Below, piece after piece: positions 26,211-34,585 of a stretch of 64,000 bases of DNA. Both the position numbers and the translations under genes were made by a program. The stretch covers positions 558,001 through 622,000 of the forward strand of contig NZ_JBPPGG010000001.1 of assembly GCF_051304405.1 (NCBI RefSeq). Reading direction: 5' to 3'. Source of the stretch: Pedomonas sp051304405 (GTDB lineage: Bacteria; Pseudomonadota; Alphaproteobacteria; Sphingomonadales; Sphingomonadaceae). The notes under the pieces were generated by a model, which saw only the letters and a program-made list of their open reading frames with translations, ran no database searches and was not told the origin of the DNA. Numbering within the stretch: position 1 is the first letter of the stretch; each line of letters begins with the position of its first letter.

Positions 26211-27911
26211 ATGAAGAGCACATTTTCCATCTGCCGCCGCGCCATCCTGGCAGGCACGGCAGCGTGTGCGGCCTTCGCCATGACCGGCACGGCCATGGCG
26301 CAGTTCGCCGATCTCACCAAGGTTCCGGCTCCGCCGCGCATTGAAGGCCGCGCTGGCACCACGCCGGCCCCGGCCCGCAAGCCCGGCGAGGGCGCGGGTC
26401 CGTTCCGCAAGATGGTGATCCGTGGCGTCACCCTGATCGACGGCTCCGGCGCGCCGCCGCGCGGCCCGGTCGACATCGTGATCGAGAACAACGTCATCAC
26501 CGACATCCGCAACGCCGGCACCCCCGGCCTGCCGATGAAGGACGGCCGCGAGCCGCGCGACGTCGATTACGAGCTGGACGCCACCGGCATGTACGTGCTG
26601 CCGGGCTTCGTTGACCTGCACACCCACGGCTCCACCAACGACAAGGCGCCGGACCTCAGCTACTCCTACAAGCTGTGGCTGGCCCACGGCGTGACCACCG
26701 TTCGCGGCGTCGAGCTGGCGGACGTGGAGACCTCGCTCAGCGAGCGCGCCCGTTCGGCCCGCAACGAGATCGTCGCGCCGCGCATCTTCGCCTACCAGCG
26801 CCCGGGCAGCGGCAAGGGCTGGACCGGCGGCCGCACCAACACGCCCGAGAAGGCGCGTGAGTGGGTGCGCTGGGCGGCCAAGCAGGGCATCGACGGCATC
26901 AAGCTGGGCGCCGACCCGGATCAGCCGCCCGAGGTGATCGAGGCGATCCTCGACGAGGCCAAGAAGCAGGGCCTGGGCACCACCGCCCACCTGTCGCAGA
27001 TCGGCGTCGGCCGCATGAACGCGCTGCAGGCTGGCCGCGCGGGCCTCGGCACCGTGACCCACTACTACGGTCACTTCGAGTCGCTGCTGAAGAACGGCCC
27101 GATCCAGAACTGGCCGGTCGACTACAACTACCAGGACGAGCAGCACCGCTTCGGCAACGTGGCGAACCTCGCCTGGGAGAGCTTCGAGCCGGGCTCCAAG
27201 GAATGGTGGGCCTACCTCGAGGAGCAGAAGGCCAACGGCGTCACCTTCGACCCGACCATGACCATCTACGCGGCCTCGCGTGACCTGATGCGCGCCCGCA
27301 ATGCGGACTGGCATGACACCTACACCATGCCGCAGCTGTGGTACTTCTTCCAGTCCTCGCGCGAGAACCACGGGTCCTACTTCTTCGACTGGACCACGGA
27401 AATCGAGGTCAAGTGGAAGAACTTCTACAGCAAGTTCATGCGCCTGATTAACGACTACAAGAGCATCGGCGGGCGCGTGGCGACCGGTTCGGACTCCGGC
27501 TTCATCTTCAAGACCTACGGCTTCGGCTACATCGAGGAGCTGGAGCTGCTGCAGGAAGCCGGCTTCAACCCGTCGCAGGTGATCACCGCCGCCACGCTGA
27601 ACGGCGCGCTGACCCTCTATGAACCGAAGGGCCAGAAGGTGCCGCCGATCGGCACCGTGCGCGTCGGCAAGCTGGCGGACCTGGTCATCGTGAAGGAGAA
27701 CCCGCTCCAGAACCTGAAGACGCTCTACGGCACGGGTCACCTGCGCCTGAACGAGCAGACCCAGCAGCTGGAGCGCGTTGGCGGCGTCAGCTACACCGTC
27801 AAGGACGGCATCGTCTACGACGCCAAGAAGCTTCTCGAAGACGTGGCCGAGATGGTCCGTCAGGAGAAGGTCAAGCTGGGCTGGCCGGAAAAGGGCGTGC
27901 CCCGGCCGTAA
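26211..27911 (+). CDS. Secreted metal-dependent amidohydrolase, copy A
   Basis: Seen: 566 residues with a twin-arginine-like signal peptide (CRRAILAG, cleavage expected after AMA-30), a Pro-rich linker, and an imidazolonepropionase/prolidase-like amidohydrolase fold. Expected metal ligands are all present: H137 and H139 in DLHTHG, K231 (carboxylated lysine) in GIDGIKL, H260 in TAHLS, H284 in THYYGH and D428 in GSDSG. Known: such enzymes hydrolyse C-N bonds in cyclic amides, N-acyl amino acids or dipeptides; the exact substrate cannot be read off. A secreted family member directly behind a TonB receptor suggests periplasmic processing of an imported compound. GGGGGA precedes the ATG. A near-duplicate follows 373 bp downstream. 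Confidence 0.92.
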   Translation: MKSTFSICRRAILAGTAACAAFAMTGTAMAQFADLTKVPAPPRIEGRAGTTPAPARKPGEGAGPFRKMVIRGVTLIDGSGAPPRGPVDIVIENNVITDIRNAGTPGLPMKDGREPRDVDYELDATGMYVLPGFVDLHTHGSTNDKAPDLSYSYKLWLAHGVTTVRGVELADVETSLSERARSARNEIVAPRIFAYQRPGSGKGWTGGRTNTPEKAREWVRWAAKQGIDGIKLGADPDQPPEVIEAILDEAKKQGLGTTAHLSQIGVGRMNALQAGRAGLGTVTHYYGHFESLLKNGPIQNWPVDYNYQDEQHRFGNVANLAWESFEPGSKEWWAYLEEQKANGVTFDPTMTIYAASRDLMRARNADWHDTYTMPQLWYFFQSSRENHGSYFFDWTTEIEVKWKNFYSKFMRLINDYKSIGGRVATGSDSGFIFKTYGFGYIEELELLQEAGFNPSQVITAATLNGALTLYEPKGQKVPPIGTVRVGKLADLVIVKENPLQNLKTLYGTGHLRLNEQTQQLERVGGVSYTVKDGIVYDAKKLLEDVAEMVRQEKVKLGWPEKGVPRP

Positions 27912-28061
27912 GCGGCGATCGCGGGGGGCGAGCGGGTAACTCCTTCTCGCACCCCGAGGCACAAGCGTGCGGTCCGGCGAGCTGACGTCGCCGGACCGCC
28001 CACCGCCCCCCGCGAAAGCGCAAGGGGCAAAACCCGGGGAAAGCCCCGGCTGGAAAACAAC

Positions 28062-28208
28062 CGGAGCCTCTCCTTCTTCGTGAACAACGTGTTCGACAGC
28101 ACCGCGGTCAACAACCGCAGCTCCGGCTCGAACACGGGCGGCAAGACCTCGGTCTACAGCACGCCGCCGCTCACCTTCGACATCAGCCTGATGAAGAAGC
28201 TCAACTAG
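28062..28208 (+). pseudogene. Remnant C-terminus of a second TonB-dependent receptor
   Basis: In one frame these bases encode SLSFFVNNVFDSTAVNNR..., ending in SLMKKLN and a stop at 28206-28208. It matches the last 47 residues of the receptor at 23813-26131 at about 35 of 47 positions by eye. Nothing upstream of 28062 in any frame resembles the rest of a receptor. It sits exactly where a receptor would precede amidohydrolase copy B, so it is the tail of a deleted gene. Confidence 0.9.
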
Positions 28209-28284
28209 CAGATCCATGCGGGGCGCCGACGGATCTTCCGGCGGCACCCCGTCTGGTTTCAGGGACCATTCAAACGGGGGACTA

Positions 28285-29985
28285 ATGAAAAAGTCACTGT
28301 CCATCTTCCGCCGCACCGTTCTTGCCGGTACGGCAGCGTGCGCGGCCTTTGCCATGGCCGGCACCGCATCGGCGCAGTTCGCCGATCTCACCAAGGTTCC
28401 GGCTCCGGCGCGCATCGAAGGCTTCGCCGGCGTGACGCCGGCTCCGGCCCGCAAGCCCGGCGAGGGCGCGGGTCCGTTCCGCAAGATGGTGATCCGCGGC
28501 GTCACCCTGATCGACGGCTCCGGCGCGCCGGCGCGTGGTCCGGTCGACATCGTGATCGAGAAGAACGTCATCACCGACATCCGGCCGGCCGGCACTCCTG
28601 GCCTGCCGATGAAGGACAGCCGCGAACCGCGCGACTTCGACTACGAGCTGGACGCCACCGGCATGTACGCCCTGCCGGGCTTCGTCGACCTGCACGCCCA
28701 CGGCTCCTCCGACGACAAGGCGCCGGACATGAGCTACTCCTACAAGCTGTGGCTGGCGCACGGCGTGACCACCGTCCGCGGTGTGCCGCTCGGCGACGTG
28801 GAGACCTCGCTCAGCGAGCGCGCCCGTTCGGCCCGCAACGAGATCGTCGCGCCGCGCATCTTCGCCTACCAGACCCCGGGCAGCGGCAAGGGCTGGACCG
28901 GCGGCGTCACCGACACGCCCGAGAAGGCGCGTGAGTGGGTGCGCTGGGCGGCCAAGCAGGGCATCGACGGCATCAAGCTGTTCAACGACCCGTCGCAGCC
29001 GCCGGAAGTTGTCGAGGCGATCCTCGACGAGGCCAAGAAGCAGGGCCTGGGCACCACCGCCCACCTGTCGCAGATCGGCGTTGCCCGCATGAGCGCGGCG
29101 CAGGCCGGCAAGGCGGGCCTCGGCACCGTGACCCACTTCTACGGCCACTTCGAGTCCATGCTGAAGAACGGCCCGATCCAGAACTGGCCGGTCGACTACA
29201 ACTACCAGAACGAGCAGCACCGCTTCGGCAACGTGGCGAACCTCGCCTGGGAGAGCTTCGAGCCGGGCTCCAAGGAATGGTGGGCCTACCTGGAAGCGCA
29301 GAAGGAAGCCGGCGTCACCTTCGACCCGACCATGACCATCTACGCGGCCTCGCGCGACCTGATGCGCGCCCGCAATGCGGACTGGCACGATGCCTACACC
29401 ATGCCGCAGCTGTGGTACTTCTTCCAGTCCTCGCGCGAGAACCACGGGTCCTACTTCTTCGACTGGACCACGGAAATCGAGACGAAGTGGAAGAACTTCT
29501 ACGCCAAGTACATGCGCCTGCTTAACGACTACAAGAACATCGGCGGGCGTGTGGTGACCGGCTCTGACTCCGGCTTCATCTTCAAGACCTACGGCTTCGG
29601 CTACATCGAGGAGCTGGAGCTGCTGCAGGAAGCCGGCTTCAACCCGTCGCAGGTGCTCACCGCCGCCACGCTGAACGGCGCGCTGACCCTGTACGAACCG
29701 AAGGGCCAGAAGGTGCCGCCGATCGGCACCGTGCGCGTCGGCAAGCTGGCTGACATCGTTCTGGTGAAGGAAAACCCGCTGCAGAACTTCAAGACTCTGT
29801 ACGGCACGGGTCACCTGCGCCTGAACGAGCAGACCCAGCAGCTGGAGCGCGTTGGCGGCGTCAGCTACACCATCAAGGACGGTGTTGTTTACGACGCCAA
29901 GAAGCTCCTTGAGGATGTGGCCGAGATGGTCCGTCAGGAGAAGGTCAAGCTGGGCTGGCCGGAGAAGGGCGTGCCCCGGCCGTAA
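28285..29985 (+). CDS. Secreted metal-dependent amidohydrolase, copy B
   Basis: Tandem paralogue of copy A, the same 566-residue length and alignable without gaps; I count about 53 differences, so roughly 91 percent identical. It has its own twin-arginine-like signal peptide (IFRRTVLAG, cleavage after ASA). The ligand set is intact (HAH at 137-139, K231, H260, H284, D428). Differences include the residues just after K231 (KLFNDPSQ here, KLGADPDQ in copy A), HTH to HAH, and THYYGH to THFYGH, so specificity may differ. ATG 28285 is chosen because GGGGGA lies just upstream, as in copy A; the longer open frame runs back into the remnant. A conserved leader (TTTCAGGGAC then CAAACGGGGGA) precedes both copies. 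Confidence 0.92.
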   Translation: MKKSLSIFRRTVLAGTAACAAFAMAGTASAQFADLTKVPAPARIEGFAGVTPAPARKPGEGAGPFRKMVIRGVTLIDGSGAPARGPVDIVIEKNVITDIRPAGTPGLPMKDSREPRDFDYELDATGMYALPGFVDLHAHGSSDDKAPDMSYSYKLWLAHGVTTVRGVPLGDVETSLSERARSARNEIVAPRIFAYQTPGSGKGWTGGVTDTPEKAREWVRWAAKQGIDGIKLFNDPSQPPEVVEAILDEAKKQGLGTTAHLSQIGVARMSAAQAGKAGLGTVTHFYGHFESMLKNGPIQNWPVDYNYQNEQHRFGNVANLAWESFEPGSKEWWAYLEAQKEAGVTFDPTMTIYAASRDLMRARNADWHDAYTMPQLWYFFQSSRENHGSYFFDWTTEIETKWKNFYAKYMRLLNDYKNIGGRVVTGSDSGFIFKTYGFGYIEELELLQEAGFNPSQVLTAATLNGALTLYEPKGQKVPPIGTVRVGKLADIVLVKENPLQNFKTLYGTGHLRLNEQTQQLERVGGVSYTIKDGVVYDAKKLLEDVAEMVRQEKVKLGWPEKGVPRP

Positions 29986-30120
29986 AGAGCCAACCGCGCG
30001 GGGGTCGTGAGGGAGGACTCCTCCCGCACCCCGAGGCAACAGATGGGCAACCTGACAGCGACGAGCCCCATCGCGACAGACCAACCATCGCCCCCGCGCG
30101 GAACACAAGAGCACAAACGG

Positions 30121-30147
30121 AAAGCCCCGGCCTCACGGCCGGGGCTT
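30121..30147. terminator. Bidirectional terminator after the amidohydrolase block
   Basis: AAAGCCCCGGCC and GGCCGGGGCTTT form a perfect 12-bp stem around a TCAC-like loop, with A and T runs on both sides. It separates copy B (plus strand) from the convergent glutamine amidotransferase (minus strand). Confidence 0.85.
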
Positions 30148-30211
30148 TCTGCGTTCCGGGCACTGTCTTTTCGGGGAGAACGCGTCTGCGCGCGACCCTG
30201 GCGCGGCGTCC

Positions 30212-31009
30212 TTACGCGCCGGCGCGGCGCAGGGCGGGAGACGCGAGGGCGCCATGGCCCTCCCCATGCAGCAGGCGGCCGAAGTGGTCGAAGATCGCCT
30301 GGCTCACCGGATCGGTCGCCAGATCCCATTCCGGGTGCCACTGCACGCCAAGGACGGCGGCCCCGCCTTCCTGCCAGGAAATGGCCTCCACCAGCCCGTC
30401 GTCCGCCAGCGCCTCGACCCGGAGACCGCGCCCCAGCCGGTCGACACCCTGGTGGTGTACCGAATTCACCACCACCCGGCGGCGGCCGACCACCGTCTCC
30501 AGCACGCCGCCCGGCGCGATCGAGACCGCATGATTCAGCGAGAACAGCTGCGCGAACGCCGTCTCCTCGTGCACCGGCAGGTGATGGGGGATGCTCCCCG
30601 CCGCCTCATGGCCGAGATCGCAGCGCAGGCTGCCGCCGAAGAACACGTTCAGCTCCTGAAAGCCCCGGCAGATGCCGAACACCGGCTTGCCCTGCTTCAG
30701 CATCTCCTCCAGCAGCAGGAACACCGTACGGTCCCGGCCCTCGTCGAACGGGCCGTGCCCGGCCTCGGCCTCGGCGCCGTAGTGCCGGGGGTTCACGTTG
30801 GAGAAGCTGCCCGGCAGGAACAGGCCATCGAACAGCGTCGCCAGCTGGCGGACGCTGGCGGCATCGGCCTGCGACGGCACGATGAGGCCCGTCGCCCCGA
30901 GGCGATCGAGCACCGGCTCCACATAGCGGTGCGAGACGGCGTGGACCTGGCGGCCGCCCACGTCGCGGCTGCAACTGACAATGCCAAGAAGGGGTTTGCG
31001 GTCACTCAT
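30212..31009 (-). CDS. Class I glutamine amidotransferase, PuuD-like (peptidase C26)
   Basis: Family members hydrolyse gamma-glutamyl amides such as gamma-glutamyl-GABA in putrescine use. Seen: 265 residues with SDRKPLLGIVSCSRDVG, LPGSFSNVNPRHYG, the nucleophile Cys in GICRGFQELNVFFGGSL, HHQGVDRLG and the catalytic His in GVQWHPEWD. Start ATG 31009 matches the family; the longer open frame upstream is not conserved. No puuA, puuB or puuC gene is adjacent, so the exact substrate is open. It is convergent with the amidohydrolase genes and divergent from cstA. Confidence 0.9.
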   Translation of the reverse strand: MSDRKPLLGIVSCSRDVGGRQVHAVSHRYVEPVLDRLGATGLIVPSQADAASVRQLATLFDGLFLPGSFSNVNPRHYGAEAEAGHGPFDEGRDRTVFLLLEEMLKQGKPVFGICRGFQELNVFFGGSLRCDLGHEAAGSIPHHLPVHEETAFAQLFSLNHAVSIAPGGVLETVVGRRRVVVNSVHHQGVDRLGRGLRVEALADDGLVEAISWQEGGAAVLGVQWHPEWDLATDPVSQAIFDHFGRLLHGEGHGALASPALRRAGA

Positions 31010-31451
31010 GATCTGGAAACCCGAATGTGTCGAACGAAACGTGCGGCAGAACCTCAGATGCTGCGGCAACAACACATTCGGCGCGTCCTGCACGGGCGCA
31101 GGCCCGCAGCCCCGGCCGCCGGGGCGGCAGGCAGGCGGGAAGAAGCGGCAGCGGCAGAACGATGGGTCATGGTACGCGTCCCGGAACACTCCAGCGGATA
31201 CCCGACCCTACCAAGGCAATAGACAATCGCACCACATAGTTTTTCTGAAGACAGGGCCAGCCAGCCTTTATCATCGGCCCGTATCAACGGTCCGCCGGAT
31301 CCACCCTCGCCCCGCCGCGCCGAAGCGCGCCGCAAGCCTGTGGCCACAACGTCCCCCCAATCTATCTTTTGGCGTAGGCTTGTCTTGAGCATTAGCTTGG
31401 GGGTTATTTCCCCCCCCTTGGGGGACCAACAGAACCGACGGGACAGGAACT
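31010..31451. other. Divergent intergenic region between the PuuD-like gene and cstA
   Basis: A 442 bp gap without a convincing gene. It must hold both promoters. The visible structure is a GC-rich stretch followed by the G5-C8-G5 leader at 31399-31424 just before cstA. Confidence 0.5.
31399..31424 (+). promoter_or_regulatory. cstA: G5-C8-G5 alternative-hairpin leader upstream of cstA
   Basis: GGGGG (31399-31403), an eight-C run (31410-31417) and GGGGG (31420-31424) lie 28 bp before the cstA start codon. The C run can pair with either G run but not both, so two mutually exclusive stems are possible in the leader RNA. Function is inference. Confidence 0.4.
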
Positions 31452-33500
31452 GTGCAAATTCTCTCCAAAATCGGCTGGGCGCTGGTCGCCCTGCTCGCCG
31501 CAGCCGCTCTGGGCGTTATCGCCCTTGAACGGGGCGAGCCCATCAACGCCCTCTGGATCGTCATCGCAGCGGTATCGCTCTATCTCATCGGCTACCGCTT
31601 CTACGCGCTCTACATCGCGCGCTCCGTCATGCGGCTCGACCCCGACCGGCCGACGCCCGCTGTCCGGCGGCAGGACGGGCTCGATTACGTGCCCACCAAC
31701 CGCTACGTGCTGTTCGGCCACCACTTCGCCGCCATCGCCGGCGCGGGCCCGCTGGTGGGGCCTGTGCTGGCCGCGCAGATGGGCTACCTGCCCGGCACGC
31801 TGTGGATCCTGTTCGGCGTCATCCTCGCCGGCGCGGTGCAGGACTTCATGGTGCTGTTCATCTCCATGCGCCGCGACGGCAAGTCGCTGGGCGAGATGGT
31901 CCGCATGGAAATGGGCCCGGTCGCGGGCACCATCGCCCTGTTCGGCGCCTTCATGATCATGGTCATCATTCTCGCCGTGCTCGCCCTCATCGTGGTGCGG
32001 GCGCTGGCGGACAGCCCGTGGGGCCTGTTCACCGTGGCCGCCACCATCCCCATCGCCATCTTCATGGGGCTCTACCTGCGCTTCATCCGGCCCGGCCGGG
32101 TGGCGGAAATCTCCATCATCGGCTTCGTGCTGCTGATCCTCGCCATCGTCTATGGCCGCGACGTGGCGGCCTCGCCGGTGCTCGGCCCCCTGTTCACCCT
32201 GACGCCGGTGCAGCTGTGCTGGCTGCTGATCGGCTACGGCGGCATCGCCGCCATCCTGCCGGTGTGGCTGCTGCTGGCGCCCCGCGACTACCTCTCCACC
32301 TTCCTCAAGATCGGCGCGATCGTGGCGCTGGCCATCGGCATCGTCGTCATGGCCCCGCCGCTCCAGATGCCGGCGCTGACCAAGTTCGCGGCAGGCGGCG
32401 GGCCGGTGTGGTCCGGCAACCTGTTCCCGTTCCTGTTCATCACCATCGCCTGCGGCGCGGTTTCGGGCTTCCATGCGCTGATCGCCAGCGGCACCACGCC
32501 AAAGCTGATCTCCAGCGAGCGTGACGCGCCGTTCATCGGCTACGCCGGTATGCTGATGGAGAGCTTCGTCGCCATCATGGCGCTGGTGGGTGCCTCCATC
32601 CTCGACCCCGGCCTCTACTTCTCCATGAACAGCCCTGCCGCCCTCATCGGCACCACGCCGGAGAGCGCAGCGGCGGCCGTGACGGCCATGGGCTTCCCGA
32701 TCTCCCCGGAAATGCTGGTGCAGACAGCCCGGGACGTGGGCGAGTCCACCATCATCTCCCGCACCGGCGGCGCGCCGACCCTCGCCGTCGCCATGGCGGA
32801 GATCTTCTCCCACGTGGTGGGCGGGCAGACGATGAAGGCCTTCTGGTACCACTTCGCCATCCTGTTCGAGGCGCTGTTCATCCTGACCGCCGTGGACGCC
32901 GGCACCCGCGCCGGACGCTTCATGCTGCAGGACCTCATCGGCCTCGTTGCGCCCCGCTTCCGGGAGGTGTCCTCGCTGGTGCCCGGCTTCATCGCCACGG
33001 CACTGTGCGTCGGCGCGTGGGGGTACTTCCTCTACCAGGGCGTCACCGACCCGCTGGGCGGCGTCAACACCCTGTGGCCGCTGTTCGGCATCGCCAACCA
33101 GATGCTGGCGGCCGTCGCCCTGACGCTGGCCACGGTGGTGCTGTTCCGCATGAAGCAGCACCGCTTCGCCTGGGTCACCATCCTGCCCGCCACCTGGCTG
33201 GTGGTCTGCACCGTGACCGCGGGTCTCCAGAAGGTGCTCTCCTCCGACCCCACGGTCAGCTTCGTGGCGCACGCGCGCAAATTCTCCGACGCGCTGGCGC
33301 AGGGGCAGGTGCTCGCCCCGGCCAAGTCGCTGGAGCAGATGCAGCGGGTCATCATGAACGACTGGATCGACGCCACCCTGTGCGTCATCTTCCTGTTCGT
33401 GGTGATCTCGACCGTCGTCTTCGGCATCCGCACGGCCATCGCCGCCCTGCGCATCGACCGGCCGACGGCGACGGAAATCAGCGGCGTTCCGGCGGAGTAA
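31452..33500 (+). CDS. cstA: Carbon starvation protein CstA (pyruvate/peptide transporter)
   Basis: Known: CstA/BtsT-type proteins take up pyruvate and have been linked to peptide uptake during carbon starvation. Seen: 682 residues with about 16-18 hydrophobic segments and the signatures YVPTNRYVLFGHHFAAIAGAGPLVGP, LGEMVRMEMGP, ASGTTPKLISSE and TLWPLFGIANQMLAAVAL. GTG at 31452 is the start, with GGGACAGGA just upstream and MQILSKIGWALVALLAAA following. ybdD follows after five bases, the standard cstA-ybdD pair. Confidence 0.95.
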   Translation: MQILSKIGWALVALLAAAALGVIALERGEPINALWIVIAAVSLYLIGYRFYALYIARSVMRLDPDRPTPAVRRQDGLDYVPTNRYVLFGHHFAAIAGAGPLVGPVLAAQMGYLPGTLWILFGVILAGAVQDFMVLFISMRRDGKSLGEMVRMEMGPVAGTIALFGAFMIMVIILAVLALIVVRALADSPWGLFTVAATIPIAIFMGLYLRFIRPGRVAEISIIGFVLLILAIVYGRDVAASPVLGPLFTLTPVQLCWLLIGYGGIAAILPVWLLLAPRDYLSTFLKIGAIVALAIGIVVMAPPLQMPALTKFAAGGGPVWSGNLFPFLFITIACGAVSGFHALIASGTTPKLISSERDAPFIGYAGMLMESFVAIMALVGASILDPGLYFSMNSPAALIGTTPESAAAAVTAMGFPISPEMLVQTARDVGESTIISRTGGAPTLAVAMAEIFSHVVGGQTMKAFWYHFAILFEALFILTAVDAGTRAGRFMLQDLIGLVAPRFREVSSLVPGFIATALCVGAWGYFLYQGVTDPLGGVNTLWPLFGIANQMLAAVALTLATVVLFRMKQHRFAWVTILPATWLVVCTVTAGLQKVLSSDPTVSFVAHARKFSDALAQGQVLAPAKSLEQMQRVIMNDWIDATLCVIFLFVVISTVVFGIRTAIAALRIDRPTATEISGVPAE

Positions 33501-33505
33501 GCGCG

Positions 33506-33712
33506 ATGCACCAGAACGGAAAATATGCCCTGCGCCGCTTCTTCAGCGGCGTGCGCGACACGGCCAACCTGATGATCGGCATTCCCTCCTACGAGGCCTA
33601 CCGCCGCCACATGGCGGAGCGCCACCCGGACGTGCCGCCCATGAGCGAGACCGAGTTCTTCCGCAACCGGATGGCCGCCCGCTACGGCGCGGGCGGCGCC
33701 CGCTGCTGCTAG
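33506..33712 (+). CDS. YbdD/YjiX family protein (cstA partner)
   Basis: Seen: 68 residues with RRFFSGVRDTANLMIGIPSYEAYRRHMAERHPDVPPMSETEFFRNR, diagnostic for the YbdD/YjiX (DUF466) family, and a Cys pair at the C-terminus. Known: the gene is nearly always directly downstream of cstA/btsT, and YbdD/YjiX is thought to be needed for transporter function. Same operon here, 5 bp gap. Confidence 0.95.
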   Translation: MHQNGKYALRRFFSGVRDTANLMIGIPSYEAYRRHMAERHPDVPPMSETEFFRNRMAARYGAGGARCC

Positions 33713-33741
33713 GGTCGCTCCGGGGGTTGAACGCTCGAGAT

Positions 33742-33795
33742 GCAGGGGGATCCCTGATCCCCCTGCGACCCCCGTTCCGGTTTTCGGGCCGCGTT
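33742..33795 (+). repeat. Dispersed hairpin-tail element, copy 3
   Basis: GCAGGGGGATC and GATCCCCCTGC form an 11-bp stem with a CCT loop (33742-33766). The tail GACCCCCGTTCCGGTTTTCG then GGCCGCGTT follows. It lies 30 bp past the ybdD stop and may end the cstA-ybdD transcript. Confidence 0.8.
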
Positions 33796-33845
33796 TCCGG
33801 CGAGGTGGCATGGAAACACGGCCCTTTCCTTTTCCCCCCACACGC

Positions 33846-34457
33846 TCACGGCATATTCGCCGAGCTGGCCCCGCTTTGCGCCGCGCCCACCCGGCCGCCG
33901 GGGGCCTCGGCGTGCCGGCCCTCGCTGATCTCCTCCACCATGGCCACGCAGAAGTCGGGCAGGTCGTCGGGGCGGCGGGAGGTGACGAGCCCCCGGTCCA
34001 CCACCACGGCCTGGTCCACCCAGTCCGCCCCCGCGTTCCTCAGATCCGCCTCCAGCGACGGCCAGGAGGTCACCCGCCGCCCCTCGACGCCGCCCGCGTT
34101 GATGAGCGTCCACGGGCCATGGCAGATGGCGGCGATGGGTTTGCGGGCCTCGACGAAATGGCGGATGAAGGCGATCGCCGTCTGCTCCAGCCGCAGCGCG
34201 TCCGGGTTGATGACGCCGCCCGGCAGCATCAGGGCGTCATACCGCTCGCCCTGGGCCTGTTCGAGCGTGCGGTCCACCGGAATGGTGTCCGCCTTGTCAT
34301 GATGGTTGTACCCCTGAATTGACCCGGCCTTGGGGGCGACCACCTCCACCTGCGCGCCCGCCCGCTGCAACGCGCGCAGGGGCTCGGTCAATTCGACCAG
34401 TTCAAAGCCGTCCGTCGCCAGAATGGCGACGCGCTTGCCGTCGAGAATATTGGCCAT
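33846..34457 (-). CDS. PfpI/DJ-1 family protein (type 1 glutamine amidotransferase-like)
   Basis: Seen: 203 residues with KRVAILATDGFELVELTEP, YDALMLPGGVINPDALR and the nucleophile elbow AAICHGPWTLINAG (Cys followed by His), which places it in the PfpI/YhbO branch. Known: members are reported as deglycases, general stress proteins or peptidases. Length is slightly above typical because of a C-terminal Ala/Gly/Ser tail. Start ATG 34457 gives the usual short N-terminus; the open frame continues upstream without conservation. Single gene. Confidence 0.9.
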   Translation of the reverse strand: MANILDGKRVAILATDGFELVELTEPLRALQRAGAQVEVVAPKAGSIQGYNHHDKADTIPVDRTLEQAQGERYDALMLPGGVINPDALRLEQTAIAFIRHFVEARKPIAAICHGPWTLINAGGVEGRRVTSWPSLEADLRNAGADWVDQAVVVDRGLVTSRRPDDLPDFCVAMVEEISEGRHAEAPGGRVGAAQSGASSANMP

Positions 34458-34585
34458 GCCTGTCTCTCCCGATGAACCGGGGCAGCCACCAGCGGCTGCC
34501 CCTTGAGCCACCGGGAACGGAAGAGATGGCGGGCCTGTTCCCCCCAGGCGACGCGACAAACAGGTGATACAAGACTGTCCGGCGG

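Noticed and set aside
26124..30114. Long minus-strand frames (823 and 606 codons) opposite the two amidohydrolases
   Set aside because: They mirror each other only because the sense genes are paralogues; composition is that of antisense GC-rich coding DNA.
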